Source of the DNA: Progne subis subis
Taxonomy: Eukaryota; Chordata; Aves; Passeriformes; Hirundinidae
DNA: 64,000 nt
Direction of reading: 5' to 3'
Assembly (NCBI GenBank): GCA_022316685.1
Contig: JAKJHU010000030.1
Location: 11,731,360-11,795,359, forward strand
Part shown: positions 50,298 through 63,377 of the stretch, one piece after another
Layout: every line of letters begins with the position of its first letter
Position numbering within the stretch: the first letter of the stretch is position 1
Position numbers and translations under genes: made by a program
Notes under the pieces: model-generated
Database searches by the model: none
What the model was told of the DNA's origin: nothing
Seen by the model: the letters and a program-made list of their open reading frames with translations, nothing else

Positions 50298-50894
50298 GTG
50301 CTGGAGTTTTCTAAGGAATACCTTAACATACAATATAGGTGTCTGTTAATATTCCTAATAAATTCTGAATGTGTTCTGACAATATCCAGCTCTTGCAGAG
50401 CCAAAGTGACATCCATAGTTTACCTGAAGAGAGGAACGTCCATGACTAGTTATAGTGGGCTCCACTACACTAGTGTGCAAACACTATTTGCAATTGATGG
50501 CTCTGTTGCTCTCAGTGTGGGACATATCGCTGCCCTACCTGCTGTTAATGAACTTTGCTGCCTCTCTGTCAATGGCAGCCGTGGTTGGGTTTTGATGTGC
50601 CTCCAACAGGCAGGACTGTCCCACCTTTCAGGACAGTTTCCCCATAGCAATACATTGACTGAAATGCACAAAGGAACAAAGACCGTCTTCAAAAACAAGG
50701 ATGTTTTGTCACAGTGTCTGAAGAAATATGGGTCCCAGAAAACCCAATATAGCATGTTTGATAATAAAATAGTTGAATTGCTTTGTAGGAACACAGCTTG
50801 CAAAAGCAAAGTAAAAGCAGGGTATAGAGCAATGGTGTCGACTCTTGTTCAAGACACCCCCCCAGTGAAGCCTACTTTGGCCTGTCTGAACTAA
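50298..50894 (+). other. Unrecognised 198-codon open frame; probably not a gene
   Basis: This is one of the longest uninterrupted ATG-initiated frames in AT-rich DNA of the window. The predicted product has a mixed, soluble-looking composition with two pairs of Cys and no signal peptide, membrane segment, zinc finger or family motif that I recognise. A minus-strand frame of 114 codons lies inside it. There is no CpG promoter nearby. Its end runs into a segment resembling a CR1 tail (50885-50952), which argues against an intact gene. It could be chance, a decayed retrocopy or part of a non-coding transcript. Confidence 0.25.
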
Positions 50895-50952
50895 AAGGGA
50901 TGGATTGGACTCTTTTGGGCCTTTTCAGCTCTGAAATTCAATGATCTCATTT
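50885..50952 (+). mobile_element. Possible CR1 3' tail, plus strand
   Basis: 'gggatggattggactcttttgg' then 'ccttttcagctctgaaattcaatgat' recalls the CR1 3' UTR end (ggttggactagatgatct...aggtcccttccaac...attctatgat) in sense orientation. The terminal 8-mer repeats are reduced to one decayed unit, so confidence is modest. Confidence 0.45.
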
Positions 50953-53900
50953 CACTGCCTGAACAGATCTCGCTACTAACTTTGGGTCAAGATATGGTCT
51001 AGCTCCCTAAGAAACCAAAGATATTTGGGTTTTACTATGATCTTTTAAATTTGAATGTTCCCGTGTATTGTAGGTAATGGTAAGTTAACCAGTTCCTACC
51101 TTTCCATTAAGTTAACCCTACTCTACAACTAAATACTACGCTCAGAGAATACAGCACGAGGCATTATTTAGAAGCATGTATAAAGCAAACTGCCAACAGG
51201 TTGGAGAAAATAATAGGTTCATCCCATGGCAAAATTGACAGTATGGTGCTGGTTAATAAAGAAAGGATAATGAATAAAATATTGTATCAACAAAAATATT
51301 TAATTGAATATATAAAATGTACAGAATTCTATAGTAGAGGTATGTTTTTGTTAAAAGCTTATATTAAGCCAACAGACACTGAAAGCAAACTGAATTAAGA
51401 TGTCTGCTTAGTTTTAGCAAGATGTTTTTCCATTCTCATGAGGAATAAAAGAACAAAATTTAACTGAGAAGAAAGATTATTTCTTACAGATACAGGCATC
51501 CAAGTATCACTGTACATCCAAAATCCAGACAAAATGAGACTTCTTAAAAATTCGATTTACATTTCCTGTAACATAGGTTTGTCTGCACTGAGCTGGGACG
51601 CACAATTAAGTCCTCCCTTGCAGGAGATCCTGTCTTACCTGCAACCCACACAGTGATGTAGCACAAAGTCATGGTCTTTGTCTTGCATATAAAGTCATCA
51701 GCCAAAAGGAAAAACATTTGAGTTATGGCAAAGTGCTGCAAAGCACAAGCCCATGTTCAGAGGAGCCCCTGAGAAAGCGCAAAAGGCATAACCAAACCAT
51801 ATGATGCTGTACTGTAAGAAGATACTTTGCCTTTTTTGTTTGGATAGATATAGAGGGTAGGTACGTTTATCTATAAATGATATAGTTTTCAATTTATTGA
51901 ACAGCAATGACTCTACAATACACAGAAGTTTTCAGTGTCAAAGATGAGTAAAGCTCAGTCTGTGCTCCCTTAGTACCACCCAAAGTCTGCAATTTTGGCA
52001 GGTGCTTTCATACCTTCTGAAGATTTGGTTTCCCTGAACAATGGATAGAAGATTTGTGCGTTGGCAGACACAGATCTGCAAGTTAAGACTTAAATAATTT
52101 GGTGGATCTGTCTGATGTTACCACATGTGAGTTACAGATGGCCTTAAAACCCAGTGAAAATAATACATAATGACTTAACAATAAAAATTTTAGATACTAG
52201 GATAACACATATTTTGCTGACTTACTGCAAGTGTGCATATTATACAAAGGGCACACAGTAGGTCTGTTAGTAGCTTTAAAGCCCTTTTTTCTATTTCATT
52301 TTTTTATGTCAATGTGTATTATCTGAAGCAAACTTTCAGTAACCAAATACAACTATTTTGTGTGAACTCTACCCTTATGAGACATTATCCCAGGAAAAAG
52401 GGAATCAAAATATTCGAAACAGCATCTGCTTTGAAGAGAGGAAATATAATTGTTTTTATGAGCTATGGCAAGAATAAGTTTGTTCAATCACAAGCTAGTA
52501 TTTTTTTTTTTTTTCCCTCATTTTAGTGGCAAGGAAAGGTGTACAATTCAGTTAATGTCCCTCCACTCACAGGTGGTCATAAGCAGCCACACTGGCCAGC
52601 TCAGAAATCCACCTCACTCACTGGCCTCTGTCCACCTGTAACCATCAGTGGATGTTTTATGGAAAAATATTAGAAATGAAGCAAATTTAGAGGGGTTTTC
52701 CCCAGTGTATTCTTTTGGTTTCTGACAACTATTTCAGCAGGGCCTTCCTGAGGTATGATTTGATCTATACCATAATTTTCAGTAGATATCAATGCACGTC
52801 TTCGTCTTTTTCTGCAGAAAGTAATTTTTGAAGGGCACTCTCTTGATTGCTTAGAATTATCTATTACTTTTGTGTCATTTTGTCTTCCATGTTCATCTGC
52901 TATTACTTTATGACCTTGCTTTTACACATTCACCTATATCTAGTGGGATCCCATGGTTCTTCAGTTACAGAGGGGTTTTTTTTATGAGAATCAGGGCTAG
53001 GTTCACAAAAAATTATTTTAAAAAGAAGATTCAAATCTTCACTTTTTATGATAAATTACTGAACTATTTTCAAGATCTGTGCCATGCATGAGCAGGTTCT
53101 GAAATCCTTCACACATGATCAGGTTCTGATATCCTGTTTTAAAATAATGTTTACTTGTATAATAAAAAGAAGGATAATAAAGGATAGGATGTAAATATAC
53201 TCTGACCACAGGATATGTAGGATCAGGCCTTGGAATAAGATTCACACTTAAAGGGAGATTCATTTCCAGAAAGCTTGATATATTTCGTATAAAATCTATA
53301 GAGGTAATGACCAAGTGTGTTCACCTGACAAGCAGGTAAAGTATTATATTTCAAAGTTTATCACTGCTATTTTCACTAGGTCATACACCTCAATAAATCA
53401 ACAAGAAACAAAAACATCATCAGTGTTATAGCTATCTCATCAGAACCAATTATTTTTTGCATTGGTGAGTCCTGTATGATTGATTTTAAAAGGCAGTTAA
53501 AAAGAAAACTGTTTTAGTCTACTGGATTAAAAACAAACAACAAGGCATTAAAGGAGTAACAGAACTGATGGATTAAAATGCACATAGGAAAGACAACAGT
53601 GAATTGTCTGGCATTTTTCAAAAGCTAGGATAAAAAGAATTCAGTTCAATCAACAAAAAACTGGCAAAAGGCAGGAATCCAGGCTCCCTCAGATTTATGC
53701 TTTATCTGCCAATTAGCATTAGCAGGCCTGATCTAGGTGTCTCGCCAGCTTGTGGTATCATAAAAAAACAACAAACCTTGAATGTGTTATCAGCACAGAA
53801 TGTGTAATTACTTTCGGCATCAGCTGAAAATTACCATGTGATGAATTTGTAAATTTGTATATATTTATTGTAGAGATAAAGTTGTTGGAGTAGGTATAAT

Positions 53901-55500
53901 CTGTACTTGTGTTTAAAATCCTGGTTTCTACTATTTCTGTGCCAGCAAATTTTGTATTGAAAATAAACACTGGGAAAATGGTAATGGATTATGATACTGG
54001 AGCAACATATAAATTTTTGGGGGGCAACCACTGTTCTTTGTCTGAAGAAAATAATCTTGAGTCACTGACAACACAGATACTTATCCATGTGACTGTAAGG
54101 ATGCAGAACTAAATGTGTTTACATGACTGCAAGATGGGATCACTTGTTAAAGTCAGCCTGATCTTTCAAGACTGTCATTTAGAGATCACAGACAATAGAA
54201 TATAGAATAGCTGCTGAATGATGTTAATACTGTAATTACTAAATAAATAACAATTAAGCCGTAAATTATTCAAATGTGCAATTAAGAAAAACAACTTCTC
54301 TTGCTTTTGAAATGACTGAGATCCTGTTGTCCCCAAAATAAACAAAGATTTGCCTATGCCAAGTGTTATTCAGCAGCAGCTAAATATATATGTACAAATG
54401 ACCTGAGGGGAAAATAAAGCCTGCATTATACTCTATCTCAAATTTGATGATAAAAATAATCATTTCACTTTTCAAATTTCCTATAAATTGATTGCTGAGT
54501 AGTATTGTTTCCATTTTATTCCCATTTACCTCTAACTTCCCATCACCTCTCAAATGCCATGTACTTCAAAAGCCCTGTGAAAAGAAGGCATCTTTTTTGA
54601 TTTCTCAGCACAGTACTTAAGATAGTGAAGCCTTTTCTTATCAGTGAAAACTCTCTATCATTCTTCCCTAACTAAATAACAATGTTCCTGTGGATTTGCA
54701 GGTGTAATTTATAAAAGTTTTTGAGAATCTTCTCCACTTCATTGATCTAAAATATGTACTGCTCTGTTACCATTGACAAATAAATATCAATATCAATATC
54801 AGTATAAAGGAGGAGAATAATTTCCTCTTCAAGTTAAGGGTGCAGAAAATTTTCCAGTTTCCTGGTGAGATGAAGCCAAGGCTCTTTGATACTAATCACC
54901 TAATAAAAGGAAGGGACTGACATGTCAGGACAGGCAATAGCAGCATGATTGTGGGGTAGATCCAAATCGCCAATCTGAAGCAAAGAAAATGTTGTCAAAA
55001 CCCCAATATTCCTGCAAAGTGTTAGGGTGTTGGTAAGGTGCTTTTTTTAATACTTAAAAATACATAAATATCTACATAAATATACATACATACATATTTT
55101 GTTAGCAGAGTCCTAATTGTTTCTAAAAGAATATTCAAGGGAAGAAGCAGAAAGAAACTATGAAGTATAAATACTTTTTACAGATGTCATATTACCTTCA
55201 AAGAGGTAACTTCAACAAGTGCCCTTCAGGTCAATGTTAATAAACTGGAAAAGGAACCTTATTTCATGGCTATAGGAGCTGGAGATGTTTGCCTGCTCCT
55301 CCCTTTGTCTAGTAGCAAGGTTGAAGAAAATAAAAACCAGCAATGAACATGTTCAGTGAGGAAGCAGAAACAAACAAAAATGTGTTCAATTCAACCTGGT
55401 GTAAAATCCATAGTTATGGATGCAACAGGGCACTCTGTACTATCTTGCAAGAAACATCACACACAATATTGAGACTGGGATAAAAACAGCAACACTGAAG

Positions 55501-55526
55501 AAAAAAAAAAAAAAAAAAAAAAAAAA
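55501..55526 (+). repeat. Poly(A) tract, 26 bp
   Basis: Uninterrupted A run preceded by GAAG; no retrocopy body is evident. Confidence 0.95.
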
Positions 55527-56072
55527 GGCAGATATTTCTATTCTTTATGCCAGGATTTGTTTGTAGATTTGTCTTCTTTACCTTGGTTTTACTTCTTTAG
55601 AAGAAAACCAGGTAGACAAGGCTGAAAATTCACTTAAAAAGCAGGAGCTGGTTTGCCTGACTACTACGGGCAAAGCAGGAGTGGAAACAGCACTGGAGCT
55701 GCAGACAAGCAGAAGGTGACTGATTAAAACAGCTTGTCTGCATCTGAGCAGTACCCAGCAGCTCTCGGGCTTGTTAGACTCCAAGAAGCAAAGGAGGGGG
55801 AAAAGTGTGGTAGCACTGCAAGCAAAGCAGATGGAGCACCATGCTGTTCTTTTCTTGTATTTCTCTGTGTCTTCAGCTTTTGGTTGACTGCTTGCAGGAT
55901 GAGCCTGCTTGGCTCAGGGAAGCAGGATTAAAGCAGATCTCTCAGAAGCATTGACCTGCTGCTCAGGGCTGACTTGCAAGAGCAGCCTGCTTTCAGTCCC
56001 CTCCACTGTAAGAGCTTTACTTGAGGAGTTCAGGTGAGAACTGTTACTGTAGGTCTCTCTGCAGAAAGATAT

Positions 56073-56639
56073 TTACTTTCTGTACAGAATTGAAATCACT
56101 TTCGTGAAACACCTAAAGTTAGATAGGGTGATTTTGGGCTCATAGTTAAAGAAATAATGGTTTATCAGTGGTGATCTGGTATTGTGCCTTTTCTTTGTCT
56201 TTGCTACATCAAAGGTTTGTCTTTCCATTATGGAAGGAAATGTCAAAGAAACACCATCCAGGCAGAAGAAAGTCATCATATAGCTGAACCCAAGATCTGG
56301 ACTAATGGTTCCATCTTTGGTGATGAAAAGTGAAGACTGCTTCATGATTACTTTCATCTGATTACTGCACCTTATTGAACATATGCACTTCCCATTGAAG
56401 TTGACCCAGTTGGCAAATACCTCCCAGAGTGTGAAGCCAGCCTGTCCTCGTAGCCCTGAGGGCACACTGCTGTGGGTACCCTGTTTGTGCCATGAGGCCA
56501 GTGGCACTAGTAACTTTTTCTCTACTGGTTGTTCTGTAGCTATAAGTAGGCACACTATCTCCCATACCTTTTTGGCTGCTATAAAAATATCCCATAACCA
56601 TAAACCCAAATGTCCAATTTTTTTCCAACAATTTGTCAC
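56073..56639 (-). other. Unrecognised 188-codon open frame; probably not a gene
   Basis: This minus-strand ATG frame is unusually long for its base composition. Its N-terminal third is Trp-rich and hydrophobic, and the C-terminal part has basic and aromatic residues. I recognise no family. Two further frames (56362-56682 minus and 56383-56709 plus, each over 100 codons) overlap it, so the long openness is partly a local property of the DNA. It could be chance or a decayed retrocopy. Confidence 0.25.
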
Positions 56640-58239
56640 AGACAGTTATAAATTTTTCAACAAAGCTGCAGATATTAAACAAATGAATATCTGCTTAGCA
56701 TTCTTGTGACTGCAGCCAGCAAATCTATTTATCATTACAGTATTACAAAACAAAATATCCTCTATGGTATTTGTAGTTGCCAAAAATAAACAGAAGAGAA
56801 TGATACGCTGCTTCCGTGAGACTAACACCTAAGCTGTTTGTGGGAAGATAGCCCAAACAGGATGTGCTGATAAAGACTGATATACCTGCATGTACCAATA
56901 ATTGGACCTCAGTCTGTATTTTCTAAAATAGTCTATATAGCAGTATTTCTGATATATTATGCTTTCTCTTCTAAGCTTCAGAAAATGGTTTGAACCACCC
57001 AGTGGCTGGTTCATCCTAAATTTAAAAATTAGCAATCAAAAGCTTAGAAAGCAAAGACAAATATAAGTAAATAGAAATATTGAATTGCAAACAGATTACA
57101 TTACTTCATTCTGTATTTAATGCAATAAAATTCTCATATTTTGTACTCCTGTACAGCTTTCAATTCTTTTTACTTATTTGTAAAAGTCACCATTTCAGTT
57201 GTACAGTTCCAAAAGTCATTTATATATATTTCATCTAATCTGATCATTCTAATACACAATATGCACAAAAAAAGGTAAATCACGTGCTATTTATCGTAAA
57301 GCTTACACACACAGTTTCCTTCCTTCATACCTATTCATAAAAACACATACATACACAGTGTATATGTACACATTTCTAGGGACAGCAGAGCAGCTACAGA
57401 GCTGTAACCACTGCATCTGCTTAGGGTCTTGAAGTTTCTCATCCTCAAATTGTCTACACTGCCAACAGGAGTTTAGGTTAAAGGCATACAGGGTGGTTTG
57501 TTTTCATAATTTCAGCCTGGATTTCCCCCATCATCCATATATGACTTTTTCCTACCTAAGGATTCTTCCTAAACCATTAGTGCACAAATCAACTGTGGAA
57601 CAAAAATTTACATGTTTGAAGCAAAATAAATTTATGTGAGGCATTAACAGATAAATGTAGTGGATGGATACATTTCTCTAGCAAATATATATATATATTT
57701 TAAATAGTGGACCTAATTTGCTTCAGAGTGGAAAAGGAAGCACTAATTATATCATTAAGCAGTCTCTGCTTCTTAGTCTTGATTGTTTCTAACCACAGAT
57801 TACATTTGTCTCCTCCCTTCTTCTTCTCTGATGAGAAGGGGTCTTATGAAAGAGTGGCAGGACAGAGTAGGTAAAGAATTAAAGGGCTCAGCCTAAAAGT
57901 AATAAAATCTTGGTAACACAACACAAAGTTAAATAATGAGGCAAAACCCAATTTTCTGTTGTTTGTTGTTTGGATTTTTTTTCTAGGGTGAAAATGTGCT
58001 GCAAGGATTAGATAAACTGTAGCTGCTGCAAATTTAGCTGGAAAGCAATAACTAAATGAAAGGTTCTGCTCCATCCCAAAAACGTAGCAGAAGCTATTCC
58101 GGGACACACAAGTGGCAGTCTCCTAAACCTTCTGCATTACAGGTTAATAATTTATAACCTCCTGGGTTTAGCTACTTCTGGAAAACACTGGATTTAAATA
58201 CAATTTTTTTTTCCGCTATTGCACACAAGGAACCACCCA

Positions 58240-58560
58240 GTGCTATTCTTGGTGCTGCTCAGCATCCGAGGCCAGAGCGGCCCCGCGGCCCTGCGCCAGC
58301 CCCGCGGCCCTGCGCCAGCCCCTGCGGCGGCTGCTTGTGGGTGTGAAGAGCCGGGATCCCTGTCTGGCGCTCCGAGCCAGCAGCAGCCCTGACAAAACAC
58401 CGCGTTTATTGGCAAACCTTATTTCTCCTGCAAGGAGTAATTTTTCTGTAATGATAGGGGTTTTGCTGGGAGACACTGAGCTCTTTGTTGGTTTTGCATC
58501 TCAGCGCTGCTCGCACAGCCACGGCCTGGAAGGGAAAGGCGGCAGCGACGCTAATCAGGA
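58240..58560. promoter_or_regulatory. Small CpG-rich patch, candidate CpG island
   Basis: Between AT-rich flanks, this patch has dense CpG words (CCGCGG, GCGCC, CCGCG) in its first half and again near 58500-58550. It includes a tandem 19-mer. Open frames cross it on both strands (58337-58690 plus, 117 codons; 58243-58476 minus, 77 codons), but none has a known motif. It could be a promoter or enhancer CpG island of an unannotated transcript. No TATA box, exon or splice site can be assigned. Confidence 0.45.
58280..58317 (+). repeat. Tandem 19-bp GC-rich repeat, two exact copies
   Basis: GCCCCGCGGCCCTGCGCCA at 58280-58298 is repeated exactly at 58299-58317, and a decayed third start (GCCCCTGCGGCGG) follows. 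Each unit holds the SacII palindrome CCGCGG. Confidence 0.95.
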
Positions 58561-61500
58561 TATGCCTCTTCCCTGTGGGCTGGTTCTGAATGCTCCTTTC
58601 CCGATGGAGGTGAAGCTCTGTATGAAGTATATGAGAAAAGCCTTCATTCCTGTGGTTATTAAAGATATTACACAGTCTTTCACAAGATGAAACATGCTCC
58701 TTGTCCTGATCAAATTCAGAGAGATGTAATTTATCTACCATCTTCTTTTGACTGAATTAAATGTTCGTGCCCTCCTACCCACTGTTAAATGCGACTGGTT
58801 TCTTCCTAATGATGACAGAGTCATACCTGTATATAATTTCATGTCTTCAGTCATTCTTCACAATGAAAAAAATATACATATGATTTTTAATCTCTCAAGT
58901 CTGCTAATGTGATTTTATTTTGCCTACTTACATTAATAAATCTTTCAATACTGAGGTATTTGGGGCAGAGGAAGTTACTTTACTTAATTAAGTCATTTAG
59001 ACTATATATAAATCCGCAGCAATCTGTAAAAACATGTCATTATATTCCCAAAGAACAAACAGAAATCATAACAAGCAATTGCTGTATTTACCAGCAAGGC
59101 ACAAGGGCAATATAAACTGTAAAAAAGTCACTCAAAGACTACCATGGTTTGGCTCTACCAAATTTTAAAAGCTAGTCCCCAGAGAAGAACCCTGAGGAAT
59201 AAAATTAATTTGTAAGAAAATAGCACATCCAGAGGTGAGGGCAGTTAGGAACTAAGTTTCTAGTGTTTTCTGTACCACTCTGTGACAGATTTGCCATTTT
59301 CTGCAATAATTTCTTTCAAAATTTCTCTGACATTTTAGCACCTCTGCTGAAGGTTCCCACACCAAATATTGTTTCTATGGGTGAGCCACTGTTGTATCAC
59401 TTTGCTGCAGTTATGTATCAATGACAACTGATACCACAAAAATTGCCTTCATTTTAAGTCCATTAAAATCCTCATGATCTTGTATTATTTCCAATTTATT
59501 GCATAAATTCTAGGACTTGTGCAGAAATAACAATAACTTCATCTAGAATTGAATATCTCAATTCTCTTCTTTTCCAAGTGGCAGACCCTTCTCTGTACTC
59601 TTCCCTTGTTAAGTAATGTTACTCCTGGAAAACAAAACCCGAGTTTGCTTAGAATTATTTTTGACTAGTAATGATAAGTGGTTATTATGGTGTAACCCTT
59701 ATATCTAAAACAAGCAATTACTTATATTGTATGTGCAGCTACACAAGGATTGCATATAAAATATCCATGAAAATGGGAACTTAATTGGCCTGTGCTGTGC
59801 ACCAGCATATTTAAACTGAGAAACAAGGCCACATACTTCACAGTTTCCCTTGCAAATATCTTAAACAACTTGCATCAATGGGTTTGCTTCCCTGAGGGAG
59901 AGAAAAGGAGCACAGCTATAGGGAATAATGGCTGAACAACCTCGGTTCCATAGACAATTCATCTGTTCTGTGAGATTTGATGGAAAAGGTCAACCATGAA
60001 AGCAGAGAGGAGTGAAAATTAATTAGGGTAAAATAATGCTTCCAGAGATCCTCCACCATGGGGGAAAGGAGCCATCATTAAACAAGTGCAGACTGTTATC
60101 ATGCAGGCCCATGTTTTGTAGCCTGTGTCATGCCAGACCCAAATCCTGGAGCACTGAGATCCCGTCAGCTCTCTATCCTGGCTGCTCCTCAGATCTGAAG
60201 CAGTCTGGGGTGGATGCTCAAAGAGAAGAGCACCACTTCTATTCTGTTTATTATTAATGTAAACAAATAATCCAGACTAAAGAATGCATATGTATGGGAA
60301 GGGTGGAAGAGCTGAGCAGAAAGTGGAGATTTTACCAGAGAGAGAATGCTTTTGGCAGATGAGAATATAAACTGGATCAAACAACTGGGAAGTTGAGTTC
60401 ACAGGCTTGGGTGTAAGGGAGCAGTTACAGAATGATAAGTAGAGTTTTGTAATCACTGTCACAAGGTTTAAGAGCTGGAAGAGAAAAGGGGGCAATGGGG
60501 AGTGGATTTCTGGGGTGTAGTCAGTGGGTGACATTGTCCTTCTGCTGTAGAGCAGCAGTCTTTCCTGCACTGCCAGAGCAAATCTGTGCTCCCGCTCACA
60601 GCTGAGGGCAAAATCCAAAGAAAACAGCAAGGTACCTAAAGTGCAACTCATGCACAATTTAGATACCTATGTAGATGGACAAAGAGCCAAAAATAACTTC
60701 ACCTAACTTGTTTAGGCACCTGAGAGGCTGTAGGCACTGAAGATTTGCTTTAAATCTCTAAGCTCTGCTACCGTGTACCCAGAGGCAGCGTCGCCTTGGC
60801 TGAGCTGCCTGAAAGTGATGGGGAGTCACAGCCTGGGTGTCCCTGGACTGCAGGTCCATGCAGTTCCATGGTCACCTCCAGCTAAAGCTGCTGCTGCTAT
60901 GGCCTCGCTGCCATCCCCGTAAAGCTGGGATCCACCTGCTGAGTGACCATCCCGTGCCAGTGGGACTCTAATGCCAGTTGCTGCCTGACTGGAGGGAAGC
61001 GTGGCTCACACCACAACATTCCAGGCCCAGGAGAAGCCACAATAGGGAGGAGCTGGAGAGAGATTTCCTGCTGCAGCTGGGGTCCTCCATAAACTTAATG
61101 TTTCAGACATGCATCCAGGAGGAAGCAAGAAGAAGGGAACCTTAATAATTGCAGTTAATCATCTGAAAAGGGGAGACTCTTATGTCTCTGTCTCTAACAC
61201 TGCCTATGCTCTTAGTTCTGGAGAACAAAAAGAAGTAAAAACCCAGCTTAGTTCTTCCACGTCTTCTCTGGTTTTTTATAATAACCATATACAGAGCAGA
61301 GAACTTCTACTCTTCATCTGTGGGTTTGGAGAGGTGGCCAAAACTACAGTGCCTTTTTCCTGAATTCCACAGAGCTGCATGGTCTGGGAGCACAGCTCAT
61401 AGGATGCCCCTCAGGGGAGCACAGCAGAGGAATACTTACTTTATGAATTATAAATGGCCCAAGGCAGAAACGCAGTTACCTGCGTGTTTAGTTCAGCCAA

Positions 61501-62297
61501 GAGGAAGGAACCTCTGGGCAAAAACTGCAACAGAAATTAAGGAAGCTAAAGAAGTTTTCTGCTGCAACTTAAAGTGTCGCTAGAGAAAGATGGAGAGGTT
61601 AAGTGGGTTGCTGTAGGTGGGATTGCACTCACAGTGAGATGTAAGCCCCTATAAAAAGGCCAAGTTCTTCCTGATCTCAATGTTATACAACTTTGTGCTT
61701 TTTGGATCTTGTTGTCTAAGGCTTCTTCCTTAAGATACAGAATTCTGAGGCAAGTGGAAAGTTTCTAGCATCTTAAAGGCATGACAGAGCCTGTTACTTC
61801 TCAGACCATTATGCTTTGGAAAGTGTGAAGCAAGGAAAGCAAAGAAAGTTAAAAAAATTATCCAAGAAATTAAAAAATTCCGTACAGTCAAACATGTCCT
61901 GGCTCCACCACTCAGCTCCCACCTCGTCAAAAGGGGGATTCATGGAGTCAAGTGATATGAAAATATAGGAGAAAATGTAATTTTTTCCTGATGATTTTTT
62001 TAATTATTAGAGATGGAAAAGCTGCCTAACTTCACATTTTAACTCCAAAAGCTGACAAATTAGGAAGTAGTTCTTCCTTATTGCTTTACACAGTGACCAC
62101 GTTGACTGACTCGCCTTGTCTGTCCAAAACTGCAACCGCTGCCTGGTTTTTGCATTAGGCATCAGAGAAGCTCCAGTTTTCCCTGTTGGTATTGCAACAG
62201 AGGGCAGAGTGCTCCCTGCCAGCCCAGTGCAGCAACACTCTGCTGCTGATAAAGCACAACACACGAATCAAGTAAAAACCCAACCCTTCGCTCTGCA

Positions 62298-62347
62298 TCT
62301 TTGCTGCACAGACCTGCATAGAGAGCATGCAGGTCTGGCAGCACGGA
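62298..62347 (+). other. Strong hairpin, candidate small-RNA precursor or palindrome
   Basis: CAGACCTGCAT (62309-62319) pairs perfectly with ATGCAGGTCTG (62327-62337) around a 7-base loop, AGAGAGC. After one bulged A (62308) the stem goes on with GCTGC (62303-62307) against GCAGC (62338-62342), then a few imperfect pairs out to 62298 and 62347. That gives about 20 pairs with one bulge and one mismatch. It is a little shorter than usual for a microRNA precursor and matches no microRNA I know. The pairing is seen directly; transcription is not. Confidence 0.45.
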
Positions 62348-63377
62348 ACAGGAGATGTCTGCAACACAACAGAGCTACTGGCACAGTTTTAGAACCATTT
62401 ACTAGTTCCTTATCTATTATTTATTGACATATACACATATACACAGATCTGTCTGGTAAGAGTGGTTGCTATAGAAATATGTAGTCAGAGTGGAAAAGAC
62501 TACGCCCTAAAGGGGGCTGAACATGGCTGTTCAATTCTAGGGAATTGGCTTTGCATGAAGTTATGGGAAAATGTACCTCACTCTTGGCTCAGCCTGTGCT
62601 ATGACTGAAGCTTTTATTGACATAGTCTGAGTTCAGATACATCACTGAGTTTCCACACAGGTCACTCCCTTGATCAGCTAGCTGATTTTAGATCTATCCT
62701 TCGGTAATTATTTCTGAGAAAGCAGGGATACAGGGCAGGTTTAGGATGCCAGCAGCTACCTAGGGCTGCTGCTGGCCCAGTGGCTGTGCTCCACTGTCAA
62801 ACTACCCCTTGGTGCTACCTGAACAGTCTCCCTGATGCAGAGGGAGGGGGAAGAGAGGCTGGCTGCTTCCCCCTTCCTCGCTTTCTTCCAGCTGGTGATG
62901 TTCCTCACTTTCCCAACATAGAAAACCTCCTTTTCTTTCCTCCAGCTGCACTCAGAGGGAGAAGAAAAGGGAAAACTTTTAGCTCATGGTGAGGTAGCCA
63001 AGCCAGAGTTGAAGTGAAACCAGGAGAAGGCACCTGGATCCCAAGTTTCCTCTTTGGCCACCATGCCACTGCTATAGGACACAAAGGCCCAAGGGACAGG
63101 TTTTGGTCTCTCCCTCTGCCTATAGGACCACATCAGCTTGGATACAGGGAAGTTAGGGCATCACTGTGCAAGGGGAGACATTAATCCAATTAGAATTTCA
63201 TAATTTAACATTATCCCTAATCCCACTGGCCTTCCTCAGCTCCTCAAGCTCTCACTGGATGCTTCATCTCTCAGAACACATATTTGGTCTCCCAGAATTT
63301 TTGTTCTTGAGGAAAAGATTCAGTTTGGCCTCTGAGCCAGGTTCAGCATGGCACTTGAAATATTTCATCAGATTAAA

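Larger units (their letters stand above)
39826..50880. other. Mostly unique non-coding DNA, no gene seen
   Basis: I support no coding region or RNA gene here. A tRNA-derived SINE (about 42.09 kb), a MIR-like fragment (about 44.15 kb), a (CA)n stretch and a 20-bp palindrome are listed separately. The longest open frame up to 50 kb is 146 codons (43247-43687, minus) without any recognisable domain. A longer frame at 50298-50894 is listed on its own. Confidence 0.7.
50953..58239. other. Mostly unique non-coding DNA, no gene seen
   Basis: No coding region or RNA gene is supported. Simple repeats include a 26-bp poly(A) (55501-55526), short AATATC repeats near 54.78 kb and AT-dinucleotides near 57.69 kb. 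One 188-codon frame is listed separately. Otherwise nothing is recognisable. Confidence 0.7.
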
